Source of the DNA: Thermoleophilia bacterium
GTDB lineage: Bacteria; Actinomycetota; Thermoleophilia; Gaiellales; Gaiellaceae
DNA length: 12,561 nt
NCBI GenBank assembly: GCA_025936595.1
Contig: JAICTB010000041.1
Span: 1 to 12,561 of the forward strand
Direction: 5' to 3'
A program made the translations under genes and the position numbers. Under the pieces are notes generated by a model that had not been told where the DNA came from, searched no databases, and saw only the letters and a list, made by a program, of their open reading frames with translations. Shown here piece by piece: positions 1 through 6,158 of the stretch (positions are counted from its first letter, which is position 1; each line of letters starts with the position of its first letter).

Positions 1-422
1 AGGCTGCTGAGCGTGAGGAATGAGTCATTCGCATAGCCGAGGCTGCGAATCACAGCTGCGCCCGCTCGGTCGTCCGCCGCGAGCGCGGAGCCGATCGCCG
101 CTGCCTGCGCAAGCAGCAGAAGGAACCCGGTCGCTGCACCGCCCGCCAGCGCCGCTGCGGCCGCGGCGCGCGAGGCACCTTCGCGCCGGAGTACCGCCGC
201 AACCGCGACCGCGAGCACGACGAACGCGAGCCCCGCGCCGGCGCGGATGTATCCCTGCGCGACGATCGAGCTTGCATGCGCTGCCGCCCAGGCCGGCTCG
301 CGGCCGGGTGCCACGTCGCCGCCGGGGGGCATCGGAAAGGCAATTGCCGCAAGCACGTTCAATCCGGTGTAGGCGACGCCTGCAAGAGGCAGCAGCCGCT
401 CCGTGCGAGTCTGATCTTCCAT
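1..422 (-). CDS. Multi-span membrane protein, partial (C-terminus beyond left edge)
   Basis: The reading frame is open from an ATG at 422 to the left edge, giving the first 140 residues with no stop. It begins MEDQTRTERLLPLAGVAYTG. At least three hydrophobic segments are visible, at about residues 11-30, 53-78 and 86-112, separated by short polar loops; one loop is rich in Gly, Pro and Asp. A good Shine-Dalgarno GGAGG lies 6 nt before the ATG, which fixes the start. There is no cleavable signal peptide, so it is probably an integral inner-membrane protein of the small DUF-type family with four or more helices. It is divergent from the histidine kinase across about 190 bp and could be its regulatory target, but that is only inference from position. 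I do not recognise the family, and function is unknown. Confidence 0.75.
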   Translation of the reverse strand, partial: MEDQTRTERLLPLAGVAYTGLNVLAAIAFPMPPGGDVAPGREPAWAAAHASSIVAQGYIRAGAGLAFVVLAVAVAAVLRREGASRAAAAAALAGGAATGFLLLLAQAAAIGSALAADDRAGAAVIRSLGYANDSFLTLSS

Positions 423-428
423 CGAGAT

Positions 429-433
429 CCTCC
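429..433 (-). promoter_or_regulatory. Shine-Dalgarno site of the left-edge membrane protein
   Basis: On the minus strand GGAGG is followed by 6 nt and then ATG at 422. It is one of the few canonical ribosome binding sites in this window and decides the start of the partial membrane protein. Confidence 0.7.
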
Positions 434-599
434 AGTCGTCTCGGGTTGACATGGAGAGCGTGATCGCCCGCAACGCGCGCCGCGTCTGGCGTGAGTCGTG
501 ACATCGATCTCTGCGAGGCCCAGTCGTCGCGCTCGCGCTTACGACCAGCGACGGACGCGGGTACATCGCGCGATGGATGCGAAGTCCGTCTGGGCGCTC

Positions 600-605
600 T
601 AGCGT
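600..605 (+). promoter_or_regulatory. Putative -10 box (TAGCGT) for a leaderless histidine kinase transcript
   Basis: TAGCGT fits the TANNNT -10 pattern and sits exactly 7 nt before the ATG at 613, so transcription would begin at or next to the start codon. There is no Shine-Dalgarno sequence before that ATG. Leaderless genes with this spacing are well known in mycobacteria and other Actinomycetota. I see no convincing -35 box. The same hexamer lies before two other genes in this window. Confidence 0.5.
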
Positions 606-612
606 TCCTGCG

Positions 613-1761
613 ATGACGCTGCTTTCTCGCCAACGAATCCCGTTGCCCGACGCGATCCTGTCGTTGTGTCTCATCGCCGTCGCCGAGTCGGAGGTTTGGC
701 TCGGCTGGCACGACGGAGGCGACGGGGTGCCAGGCGGGCCGAGGTGGGTCGAGGCGATCGTGCTCGCAGTGCCCGCCGTCGCGCTCGCATGGCGGCGACG
801 ATCGCCGACTACCACCGCAGTGGTGATCGGCGGTGCGTCTGTGCTGCAAGTCGCGGCGGTTGCGCGCTACGCGCCGTTCTTGCCGCTTCTGCTGCCGCTG
901 CTGCTCGCGAACTACGCCAACGCCGCCCACGGACGGTCGCGCATCCGCGTACTCGGCCTCGCAGCGGTCGCCGGAGGCGTGGCTGCGGTTGTCGGCTTGA
1001 TTCCGGAGGCCCGGACGAGCAGCGAGGCCCTGTTCAGCTCCGTCGTCGTGGCCGGGTCGTGGCTCGTCGGCGACGTCGTTCGACAGCGGCAGCAGCGGCT
1101 CGAGATCGTCGAGGCAGCGCGGGACGAGTGGGCCTGCGCGGCGGTCGCCGCGGAGCGCGTGCGGATCGCGCGGGAGCTCCACGATGTCGTCGCGCACAGC
1201 GTCAGCGTGATGGGCGTGCAAGCCGGCGCCGCGCGCATGCTGCTCGACCAGGATGTGGCGAAGGCGCGTCACGCGCTTGCCTCGATCGAGGCGACGGCGC
1301 GCGATTCCGTCGCGGAGCTGCAACGGCTGCTCACAATCCTCAGGACGGTGGATTCGGATGAGCTCGAGCCGCAGCCGACGCTCTCGGATCTTCCGGCGCT
1401 CGCAGCGGCCACCCGCGCCGCCGGGCTTGCGGTGCATCTTGAGGCCGACGCCCGTGCGGCTCGCCTCGCACCGGGCCCAAGCCTCGCTGCGTACCGGATC
1501 GTCCAGGAGGCGCTGACGAACGTCCTCAAGCACGCGCGGGCGACCCGCGCCGACGTTCGCGTCGCGGTTGCGGGCGACGCGCTGGAAGTTGAGGTGGCCG
1601 ACGACGGCCGCGGTGTCGCGCTCCGTCGCCGTCGTGGGCACGGTCTGATCGGGATGCGCGAGCGGGCGCTGCTCTACGGCGGCACGCTGGAAGCCGGCCG
1701 GCGCGGTGACGGTGGATTCACCGTGCGCGCGCGGTTCCCCCTCGGCGGTCGGTCGACGTGA
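613..1761 (+). CDS. Sensor histidine kinase, HisKA_3 (NarX/DesK) type
   Basis: This 382-residue membrane sensor kinase probably passes phosphate to the response regulator encoded next. The N-terminal half (about 10-165) has five to six hydrophobic segments and no large extracellular loop, so the signal is probably sensed in or at the membrane. A short linker leads to the dimerisation/phosphoacceptor helix with ARELHDVVAHSVSVM; the phosphoacceptor His is H190. The HATPase_c domain follows, with the N box EALTNVLKHA (N303), the G1 box VADDGRG (about 328-334) and a second glycine box GHGLIGMRER. I chose the ATG at 613 because a TAGCGT box lies 7 nt upstream; an in-frame ATG at 577 would add 12 residues unlike the family. 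The stop overlaps the regulator's GTG by 4 bp (GTGA), so the two are translationally coupled. The signal is unknown. Confidence 0.93.
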   Translation: MTLLSRQRIPLPDAILSLCLIAVAESEVWLGWHDGGDGVPGGPRWVEAIVLAVPAVALAWRRRSPTTTAVVIGGASVLQVAAVARYAPFLPLLLPLLLANYANAAHGRSRIRVLGLAAVAGGVAAVVGLIPEARTSSEALFSSVVVAGSWLVGDVVRQRQQRLEIVEAARDEWACAAVAAERVRIARELHDVVAHSVSVMGVQAGAARMLLDQDVAKARHALASIEATARDSVAELQRLLTILRTVDSDELEPQPTLSDLPALAAATRAAGLAVHLEADARAARLAPGPSLAAYRIVQEALTNVLKHARATRADVRVAVAGDALEVEVADDGRGVALRRRRGHGLIGMRERALLYGGTLEAGRRGDGGFTVRARFPLGGRST

Positions 1762-2414
1762 TCCGCGTTTTGCTTGCGGACGACCAGGCGCTCGTTCGTG
1801 CGGGGTTCCGGATGATCCTCCAGGCGCAGCGGGACATCGATGTCGTCGGCGAGGCCGGCGGTGGAGCCGAGGCCGTACGGCTGGTCGCCGAGCTCGAACC
1901 CGACGTCACGCTGATGGATGTTCGAATGCCCGAGCTCGACGGTATCGAGGCGACCGCGCGCATCGCACGCGCAGGCAGCGCTACCCGCGTCGTCATCCTC
2001 ACGACCTTCGACCTCGACGAGTATGTCTACCGCGCATTTCGCAGCGGGGCGTCGGGTTTTCTGCTCAAGAACGGCAAGCCCGAGCGGCTGATCGAAGCGG
2101 TGCGCGCAGCGGCGGCGGGCGAGGCTCTACTCGCGCCTGAGCCCACGCGCCGGCTCATCGAGCGCTATGCGACGGAGCCGACGCCGGCCGCCGAGCCGCG
2201 GCTCGCTGAGCTGACGGAGCGTGAGCTGGACGTCCTGAAGCTCGTTGCAGGCGGTCTGTCGAACGCAGAGATCGCGCAACAGCTCTACCTCAGCCACGGC
2301 ACGGTCAAGACGCACGTGACGCGGATCCTCGCCAAGCTCGGTCTTCGCGACCGCGTCCAGGCCGTGGTGCTCGCCTACGAGACGGGTGTCGCACGACCGG
2401 GCAGCCGCCAGTAG
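1758..2414 (+). CDS. NarL/LuxR-family response regulator
   Basis: This 218-residue DNA-binding regulator is the likely partner of the upstream kinase. The receiver domain (about 1-118) has the acidic pair D8-D9, the phosphoacceptor D54 in LMDVRMPELDG, the switch residue T82 in LTTF and K104 in GFLLKNG, so it looks fully functional. After a short linker comes a LuxR-type helix-turn-helix (about 149-214) with LTERELDVLKLVAGGLSNAEIA and the recognition helix in SHGTVKTHVTRILAKLGLRDR. The start is the GTG inside the kinase stop (GTGA), with no separate ribosome binding site. The last 40 bp overlap the 3' end of the DsbA-like gene on the other strand. Target genes are not evident; the divergent membrane protein at the left edge is one candidate by position. 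Confidence 0.95.
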   Translation: MIRVLLADDQALVRAGFRMILQAQRDIDVVGEAGGGAEAVRLVAELEPDVTLMDVRMPELDGIEATARIARAGSATRVVILTTFDLDEYVYRAFRSGASGFLLKNGKPERLIEAVRAAAAGEALLAPEPTRRLIERYATEPTPAAEPRLAELTERELDVLKLVAGGLSNAEIAQQLYLSHGTVKTHVTRILAKLGLRDRVQAVVLAYETGVARPGSRQ

Positions 2415-3217
2415 AAGTCGGCACCGGCTGGCGAGGGATGTGCGACGCGGCTCAGCTTGCGGCGCGCGGTGTCTCGGTCGACCTGCAGGAGGAGCGCAAC
2501 CTCAGCTGTCGCGAGCGGTTCGTCTGTCCACGCGAGCACGTCTTCGACACGTTCGGGCCTCGCGCGGCGCTCGAGCTCGGGCGCGAGGTTCGCAATCGCG
2601 GTCTCGTACGCCTCGATCGGGTTGAAGCCCGGGATCGACGCGGTACGTCCGTCGTCCGGGCGCACGAGCTCGTAGCTCGGCGCCGTGTAGCGGCGCGCGC
2701 CTCGCGGGCCGCCGAGCTTGTGGTCGAGCGCGCGCGCTGCGCCCGAGGGGGTGCGCGCGGCGGCGATGTCCACCTGCAGCGCTTCTTCGACGGTGTCGGT
2801 GTCGCACCACCGCCGTAGGTCGCGCGCGTCGAGGCCGACGTCGGCCGCCGCCGCGGCGATGAGATCGGGATCGTCAAGGAGGCCGCCCGTCATCGTGCGG
2901 ACGCGGAGTCGCCGCAGGAGCGGCTCCTCGAGCGCGGGCGCGTGCAGCCGTGCCGCCACGACCGCGCGGCACGCGGGCTCGGACGACGCGGGTCGCGGAT
3001 ACGGCGCGGGGTCGATCGGCATCCCGTAGCGGCGCTGGAGGCCCGGCGCACCCTCGGCGAGCTTCTCCGCCTCGCCCGGCTCGAGCGTCAGGACGATCAT
3101 GCGCGTCCGCCACGCGAGCTGGTCGCCGTAGTGCCAGCGCAGCCGCCTGCGCACCGGCTCGGCGGAGAACGCGAACGGGCAGGCGGGATCGGTGTAGTGG
3201 GTGACCTCGAGCTGCAC
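2375..3217 (-). CDS. DsbA/FrnE-like thioredoxin-fold protein with winged-helix-like C-terminus
   Basis: This 280-residue protein is probably cytoplasmic, with no signal peptide. The N-terminus reads VTHYTDPACPFAFSAEP, the first strand and active-site helix of the DsbA/FrnE/mycothiol-dependent nitroreductase superfamily. The usual CxxC is CPFA, so only C13 remains and classical disulfide exchange is unlikely. A helical insertion follows, then the thioredoxin return with SIPGFNPIEAYETAI (near residues 190-205), where families of this fold often have a cis-proline loop. Residues about 220-274 (VEDVLAWTDEPLATAEVALL and on to DFYWRLPG) look like an added winged helix-turn-helix. The start is GTG at 3217 with a TAGCGT box 8 nt upstream and no Shine-Dalgarno site. 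It is divergent from the lactone oxidase by 32 bp. The substrate is unknown; a thiol-dependent oxidoreductase or a redox-responsive regulator are both possible. Confidence 0.85.
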   Translation of the reverse strand: MQLEVTHYTDPACPFAFSAEPVRRRLRWHYGDQLAWRTRMIVLTLEPGEAEKLAEGAPGLQRRYGMPIDPAPYPRPASSEPACRAVVAARLHAPALEEPLLRRLRVRTMTGGLLDDPDLIAAAAADVGLDARDLRRWCDTDTVEEALQVDIAAARTPSGAARALDHKLGGPRGARRYTAPSYELVRPDDGRTASIPGFNPIEAYETAIANLAPELERRARPERVEDVLAWTDEPLATAEVALLLQVDRDTARRKLSRVAHPSPAGADFYWRLPGRATPVS

Positions 3218-3225
3218 GGTGACCG

Positions 3226-3231
3226 ACGCTA
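3226..3231 (-). promoter_or_regulatory. Putative -10 box (TAGCGT) for the DsbA-like gene
   Basis: On the minus strand TAGCGT is followed by 8 nt and then the GTG start at 3217. It is identical to the hexamers before the histidine kinase and the 92-residue gene. It lies inside the 32-bp divergent gap, so any transcript from it would be leaderless or nearly so. Confidence 0.45.
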
Positions 3232-3234
3232 CGT

Positions 3235-3240
3235 GAGAGG
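3235..3240 (+). promoter_or_regulatory. Shine-Dalgarno-like site of the lactone oxidase
   Basis: GAGAGG precedes the GTG at 3250 by 9 nt and supports that start. It sits next to the -10 box of the divergent gene, so the transcript carrying it must begin at least this far upstream, inside or beside the 5' end of the DsbA-like gene. Confidence 0.45.
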
Positions 3241-3249
3241 CTGAGCGCC

Positions 3250-4464
3250 GTGAGCACGTGGACGAACTGGGTGGGCAACCAGACGTGCGCTCCGGCGGAA
3301 GTCGCGGCGCCGCGGAGCGAGGACGAGCTCGCCCAGCTCGTCGCCGACGCGACGCGGCGCGGAGTGCAGGTCCGCGTCGCCGGCGCGGGGCACTCGTTCA
3401 CGCCGGTCGTTGCGACCGACGGCCTGCTCCTCGACCTGCGCGGCCTGGCAGGTATCCGCTCGATCGACGCGGAGCGGCGACGCGTCGTCGTCGGGCCGTC
3501 GACGACGATCGGCGAGTTCGGCGAGCCGCTCTGGGAGCAGGGGCTTTCGCTCGTCAACCAGGGCGATATCGTCGCGCAGCAGATCGCGGGCGCGGTCTCG
3601 ACGGCGACGCACGGCTCGGGCTTGCGTCTCGGCAGCTTCTCGTCCGGTGTTCGCCGCATGCGCCTTGCGACCGCGCGCGGAGAGATCGTCGAGATCGGCG
3701 AGGACGAGCCGGATCGCCTGCACGCAGCGCAGGTCGCCGTCGGGATGCTCGGCGCGATCGCCGAGCTCGAGCTCGAGGTGGCCGAGGCATATCGCCTCCG
3801 CGAGCGGATAGAGCACTGGAGCTGGGCCGATGCGTGGGAGCCGTTCGAGGAGCTCGCGCGGGAGCATCGTCACTACTCGTTCTTCTGGATGCCGTCGGAG
3901 GACTCGGCGGCGCTGTATGGACTGGCGCAGCCGGGCGTCGCCCTGGTCGACCGCTGCCACGTGAAGATCTACGACGAGGTCGATGCGTCGGTGCCGGACT
4001 CCCAGGAGCCCCACCGCCGCGTCGGGCCGGCGCATGTCATCTATCCGATGGTGTACGAGCCCAACTTTCACGAGCTCGAGTACTTCGTGCCGTTCGACCG
4101 CGGGCGGGAGGCGCTCGCCGCGATGCGCGAGCTGATGCTCGCGCGCCTCCCGTCATCGATCTTCCCGATGGAGGTGCGCACCGTTGGACGCGAGGAGGCG
4201 TTGCTCTCGCACAGCTACGGCCGCGACACCGTCGTGATCTCGGTCTCCGGCACGCCGGGCACCGAATACGGCCCGTACCTGCGTGACGTCGACCGGCTGC
4301 TCGGAGAGTTCGACGCACGCGTGCATTGGGGGAAGCTGCACTTCCTGACGCGCGAGCAGCTCTTCGCGCGCTACCCGCGCGCGGACGAGTTCATCGAGAT
4401 GCGGCGTACGCTCGATCCCGGCGGAACGTTCCTGAACGCGCATCTCGCGCCGCTCTTCGCCTGA
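3250..4464 (+). CDS. FAD-linked sugar-1,4-lactone oxidase (gulonolactone/arabinonolactone oxidase family)
   Basis: This 404-residue flavoprotein is about the usual length for the vanillyl-alcohol-oxidase superfamily members that oxidise sugar lactones or alditols. The N-terminal FAD_binding_4 domain (about 15-190) contains VAGAGHSFTP; H48 in the GHS motif is where L-gulonolactone oxidase and alditol oxidase attach FAD covalently. It continues with VNQGDIVAQQIAGAVSTATH. The C-terminal ALO domain has the active-site ExR (E308-V-R310), HWGK (359-362) followed by LHFL, and the closing motif LDPGGTFLNAHL. The start is GTG with GAGAGG 9 nt upstream. There is no signal peptide, so it is probably cytoplasmic. 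It is divergent from the DsbA-like gene and ends 14 bp from the convergent glycosidase. Whether the substrate is a lactone or an alditol cannot be told from sequence. Confidence 0.92.
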   Translation: MSTWTNWVGNQTCAPAEVAAPRSEDELAQLVADATRRGVQVRVAGAGHSFTPVVATDGLLLDLRGLAGIRSIDAERRRVVVGPSTTIGEFGEPLWEQGLSLVNQGDIVAQQIAGAVSTATHGSGLRLGSFSSGVRRMRLATARGEIVEIGEDEPDRLHAAQVAVGMLGAIAELELEVAEAYRLRERIEHWSWADAWEPFEELAREHRHYSFFWMPSEDSAALYGLAQPGVALVDRCHVKIYDEVDASVPDSQEPHRRVGPAHVIYPMVYEPNFHELEYFVPFDRGREALAAMRELMLARLPSSIFPMEVRTVGREEALLSHSYGRDTVVISVSGTPGTEYGPYLRDVDRLLGEFDARVHWGKLHFLTREQLFARYPRADEFIEMRRTLDPGGTFLNAHLAPLFA

Positions 4465-4478
4465 CGGCGGTCGCGCGT

Positions 4479-5765
4479 TTAGGTGAGGGAAAGCGGTGCG
4501 CCCGCGATCGCGCCTGCGCGCAAGCGGATGACGGCGTGCCGCGGCAGCGTGCCGCTCCACCGGAAGAATCCACCTGCGCCGCGATGAACCGTCGCCACGG
4601 TGCGCCAGGTTCCGCGGACCTTGCGCTCGATGCGTCCCGTCGCGCCGGTGTCCGGTGCGCGGAACTGCCCCCACAACGAGACGCGTGAGCCGCGCCGCGC
4701 GGTCTGCGCGAGCGGCAGCTCGAACGCGGCGAAGGACGGCTTCGACTTGTTGGTGAGCGTGACGAGCCCGCTCTGGAAGCGTGCAAGGTTCGGCTCGTCC
4801 CGGTAGAGAAAGTGGATCAGTAGGTCGACGCGCGACGTCCGGTATGCGGCGTAGGCGCTCTCGCTCTCGTAGCGGGCCTGCCGGCTGAACGGCACGCCGA
4901 GCAGCGGGTCGGGCGGGTTCGTCTGGTACCCGTATTCGGTCAGCCAGATGCGTGCGCGGCCGAAGTTGCGCGTGACGAGCCCGACGAGCTTCGAGATCGT
5001 CGCCATCGTGATCGTCGCGCAGCGCGCGCAGCCGCCGGAGAAGGGCGACTCGCGCTTCGGGTTGAGCGGATACGGGTTGTGCGCGTACGCGTCGAGATGC
5101 GCGTGCGCCCTGTGCATGCCCGTCAGCCACGCGACCGGCGAGACGCCGCCGATCGATGCGCGCGGGGCCGTGCCGCCGCCCGCGACTTGTGCACGGGGGA
5201 GCTGTGCGTGAATCGCGGCGTAGGCGGGATTGAGCAGGCGCGACGTGTAGACGGCAGGCGTCGTGGGCCGGAGCCAGCGCACCTGATTGGGCTCGTTCCA
5301 GATCAGCCAGCGACGTACCCACGAATAACGGATCGCGGCGGCGGTGGCGAATGCGCGGAATGTGCTTGCCGAACGAGGTGCCCAGTTCGAAGACTTGCCG
5401 CCGTTCGCCCAGGTCGGGGTTCCGACGAGCTGCAGTACGACGTCGATGCCGTGCGCGTGCAGGCCGTCGAGCACCTCGTCGTCCGTGGCCCAGTCGTACG
5501 CGGGGTCCGATGGATCGCGACCGACCGCCGGCCGCTTCGCCGCGACCTCGTTCCAGCGGACGGTGAAGCGAACAACGCGGACGCCGAGCAGATCCAGCCG
5601 TGCGAGCCGGTCTTCGAGCGTGCCCGGACCATCCTCGAGCCATGCATCGTCGGTGAGGCCGAACTCGACGCCGGTCGCGGCGCGGGCGCGGGGGGTCGCA
5701 ACGGCGGCGGCGAGGACCACCGCGGCGAGTGCGACGAGGACGACGACAACTGCGCTGCGCCTCAT
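4479..5765 (-). CDS. Secreted glycoside hydrolase, clan GH-A type (GH5/GH39-like)
   Basis: This 428-residue protein has an N-terminal signal peptide: MRRSA, then a Val/Leu/Ala core to about 23, then TPRARA with likely cleavage near residue 29. The mature part looks like a (beta/alpha)8 glycosidase. It has VRVVRFTVRWNEV early, VVLQLVGTPTWANGG, the acid/base motif WLIWNEPNQ (E158) and the nucleophile motif IWLTEYGYQ (E277). This pair at the ends of strands 4 and 7 is the clan GH-A signature. Residues about 345-428 look like a beta-sandwich tail (VSLWGQFRAP, IERKVRGTWRTVATV). A CARC pair near the middle may form a disulfide or bind metal. The ATG at 5765 is the only start that leaves a signal peptide; I see no ribosome binding site. 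The substrate is unknown. The gene is divergent from the 92-residue gene by 114 bp. Confidence 0.85.
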   Translation of the reverse strand: MRRSAVVVVLVALAAVVLAAAVATPRARAATGVEFGLTDDAWLEDGPGTLEDRLARLDLLGVRVVRFTVRWNEVAAKRPAVGRDPSDPAYDWATDDEVLDGLHAHGIDVVLQLVGTPTWANGGKSSNWAPRSASTFRAFATAAAIRYSWVRRWLIWNEPNQVRWLRPTTPAVYTSRLLNPAYAAIHAQLPRAQVAGGGTAPRASIGGVSPVAWLTGMHRAHAHLDAYAHNPYPLNPKRESPFSGGCARCATITMATISKLVGLVTRNFGRARIWLTEYGYQTNPPDPLLGVPFSRQARYESESAYAAYRTSRVDLLIHFLYRDEPNLARFQSGLVTLTNKSKPSFAAFELPLAQTARRGSRVSLWGQFRAPDTGATGRIERKVRGTWRTVATVHRGAGGFFRWSGTLPRHAVIRLRAGAIAGAPLSLT

Positions 5766-5879
5766 CTTGAAAACACATGGACGGTCGGGCCGCGTCCCAA
5801 ACACCTGTGGATCATCTTTGACACATTCGTCACAGTCGCGTTGCCCACCTGTTGCAGGTTGACCGGTAGCGTCGCCTGC
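5766..5879. other. Divergent intergenic region with a TGAC-N6-GTCA inverted repeat
   Basis: These 114 bp separate two divergent starts and are lower in GC than their surroundings. They hold TGAC-N6-GTCA (5819-5832), a plausible but unproven operator half-site pair. A TTGACA at 5818-5823 overlaps it but has no good -10 at 16-18 nt on the plus strand. The clearest signal is the TAGCGT next to the plus-strand start. No ORF or RNA gene is apparent. Confidence 0.35.
5867..5872 (+). promoter_or_regulatory. Putative -10 box (TAGCGT) for the 92-residue gene
   Basis: TAGCGT is followed by 7 nt and the ATG at 5880, the same hexamer and spacing as before the histidine kinase. No Shine-Dalgarno sequence lies before the ATG, in keeping with a leaderless transcript. 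A TTGCCC at 5841-5846 is a poor -35 candidate with 20-nt spacing. Confidence 0.5.
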
Positions 5880-6158
5880 ATGACGAAAACAGCAACTCCC
5901 TGGGGTCCGGCGACGCTTGTGGACAAGGTCGACATCAAGCAACGCGCCGGCGAGAAGCGGTTCTCGTCCGTGCTCGAGCTGCTCGAGACGGACGGCGGCG
6001 AGCGCCTGATCCGGTTCGCCTACTCGACCGGCGGCGCGGCGCGGCGCGGCCCGGTGACGATGAAGGCGCGCGACGTGGAGCGGCTCCGCGACGCGGTGGC
6101 GAAGAAGCCGGAGCTCGCTGAGACGCTCGGAGGCCTCTTCGACCGAGGAGCGGCCTAG
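5880..6158 (+). CDS. Unrecognised 92-residue basic protein
   Basis: The protein starts MTKTATPWGPATLVDKVDIK and is 92 residues long, with no signal peptide or membrane segment. It has an alternating pattern in KRFSSVLELLETDGGERLIR, which suggests beta strands, then FAYSTGGAARRGPVTMKARD and a charged C-terminal helix (VERLRDAVAKKPELAETLG). The RRGP turn and basic residues would suit nucleic-acid binding, but I do not recognise the family. It looks like a real gene: the frame has a TAGCGT box 7 nt before the ATG, an ordered hydrophobic pattern, and no arginine-only composition typical of antisense frames. It ends tail to tail with purQ, sharing the palindromic CTAG for both stop codons, and is divergent from the secreted glycosidase. 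Function is unknown. Confidence 0.75.
   Translation: MTKTATPWGPATLVDKVDIKQRAGEKRFSSVLELLETDGGERLIRFAYSTGGAARRGPVTMKARDVERLRDAVAKKPELAETLGGLFDRGAA

Noticed and set aside
446..451. Perfect TTGACA as a -35 box in the left divergent gap
   Set aside because: No TATAAT-like hexamer 16-18 nt downstream, and it is far from the kinase start.
451..501. 16-codon ORF (MESVIARNARRVWRES) in the gap before the histidine kinase, as a possible leader peptide
   Set aside because: No ribosome binding site, no following attenuator hairpin, and short ORFs like this are expected by chance.
25..1641. 538-residue open frame on the minus strand across the histidine kinase
   Set aside because: Composition is arginine-rich and patternless, and it is antisense to a gene with clear kinase motifs; stop codons are simply rare in this GC-rich DNA. 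The real minus gene at the left edge is in another frame.
3250..4464. Assigning the oxidase specifically as L-gulonolactone oxidase or alditol oxidase
   Set aside because: GHS, ExR and HWGK motifs are shared by both groups; substrate cannot be decided from the sequence.
4465..4478. Search for a bidirectional terminator between lactone oxidase and glycosidase
   Set aside because: Only 14 bp separate the stops, with no hairpin and T-run of useful size.
5079..6158. 359-residue version of the 92-residue protein with a long N-terminal extension
   Set aside because: The extension is antisense to the glycosidase and low complexity; ATG 5880 has a promoter-like box 7 nt upstream.
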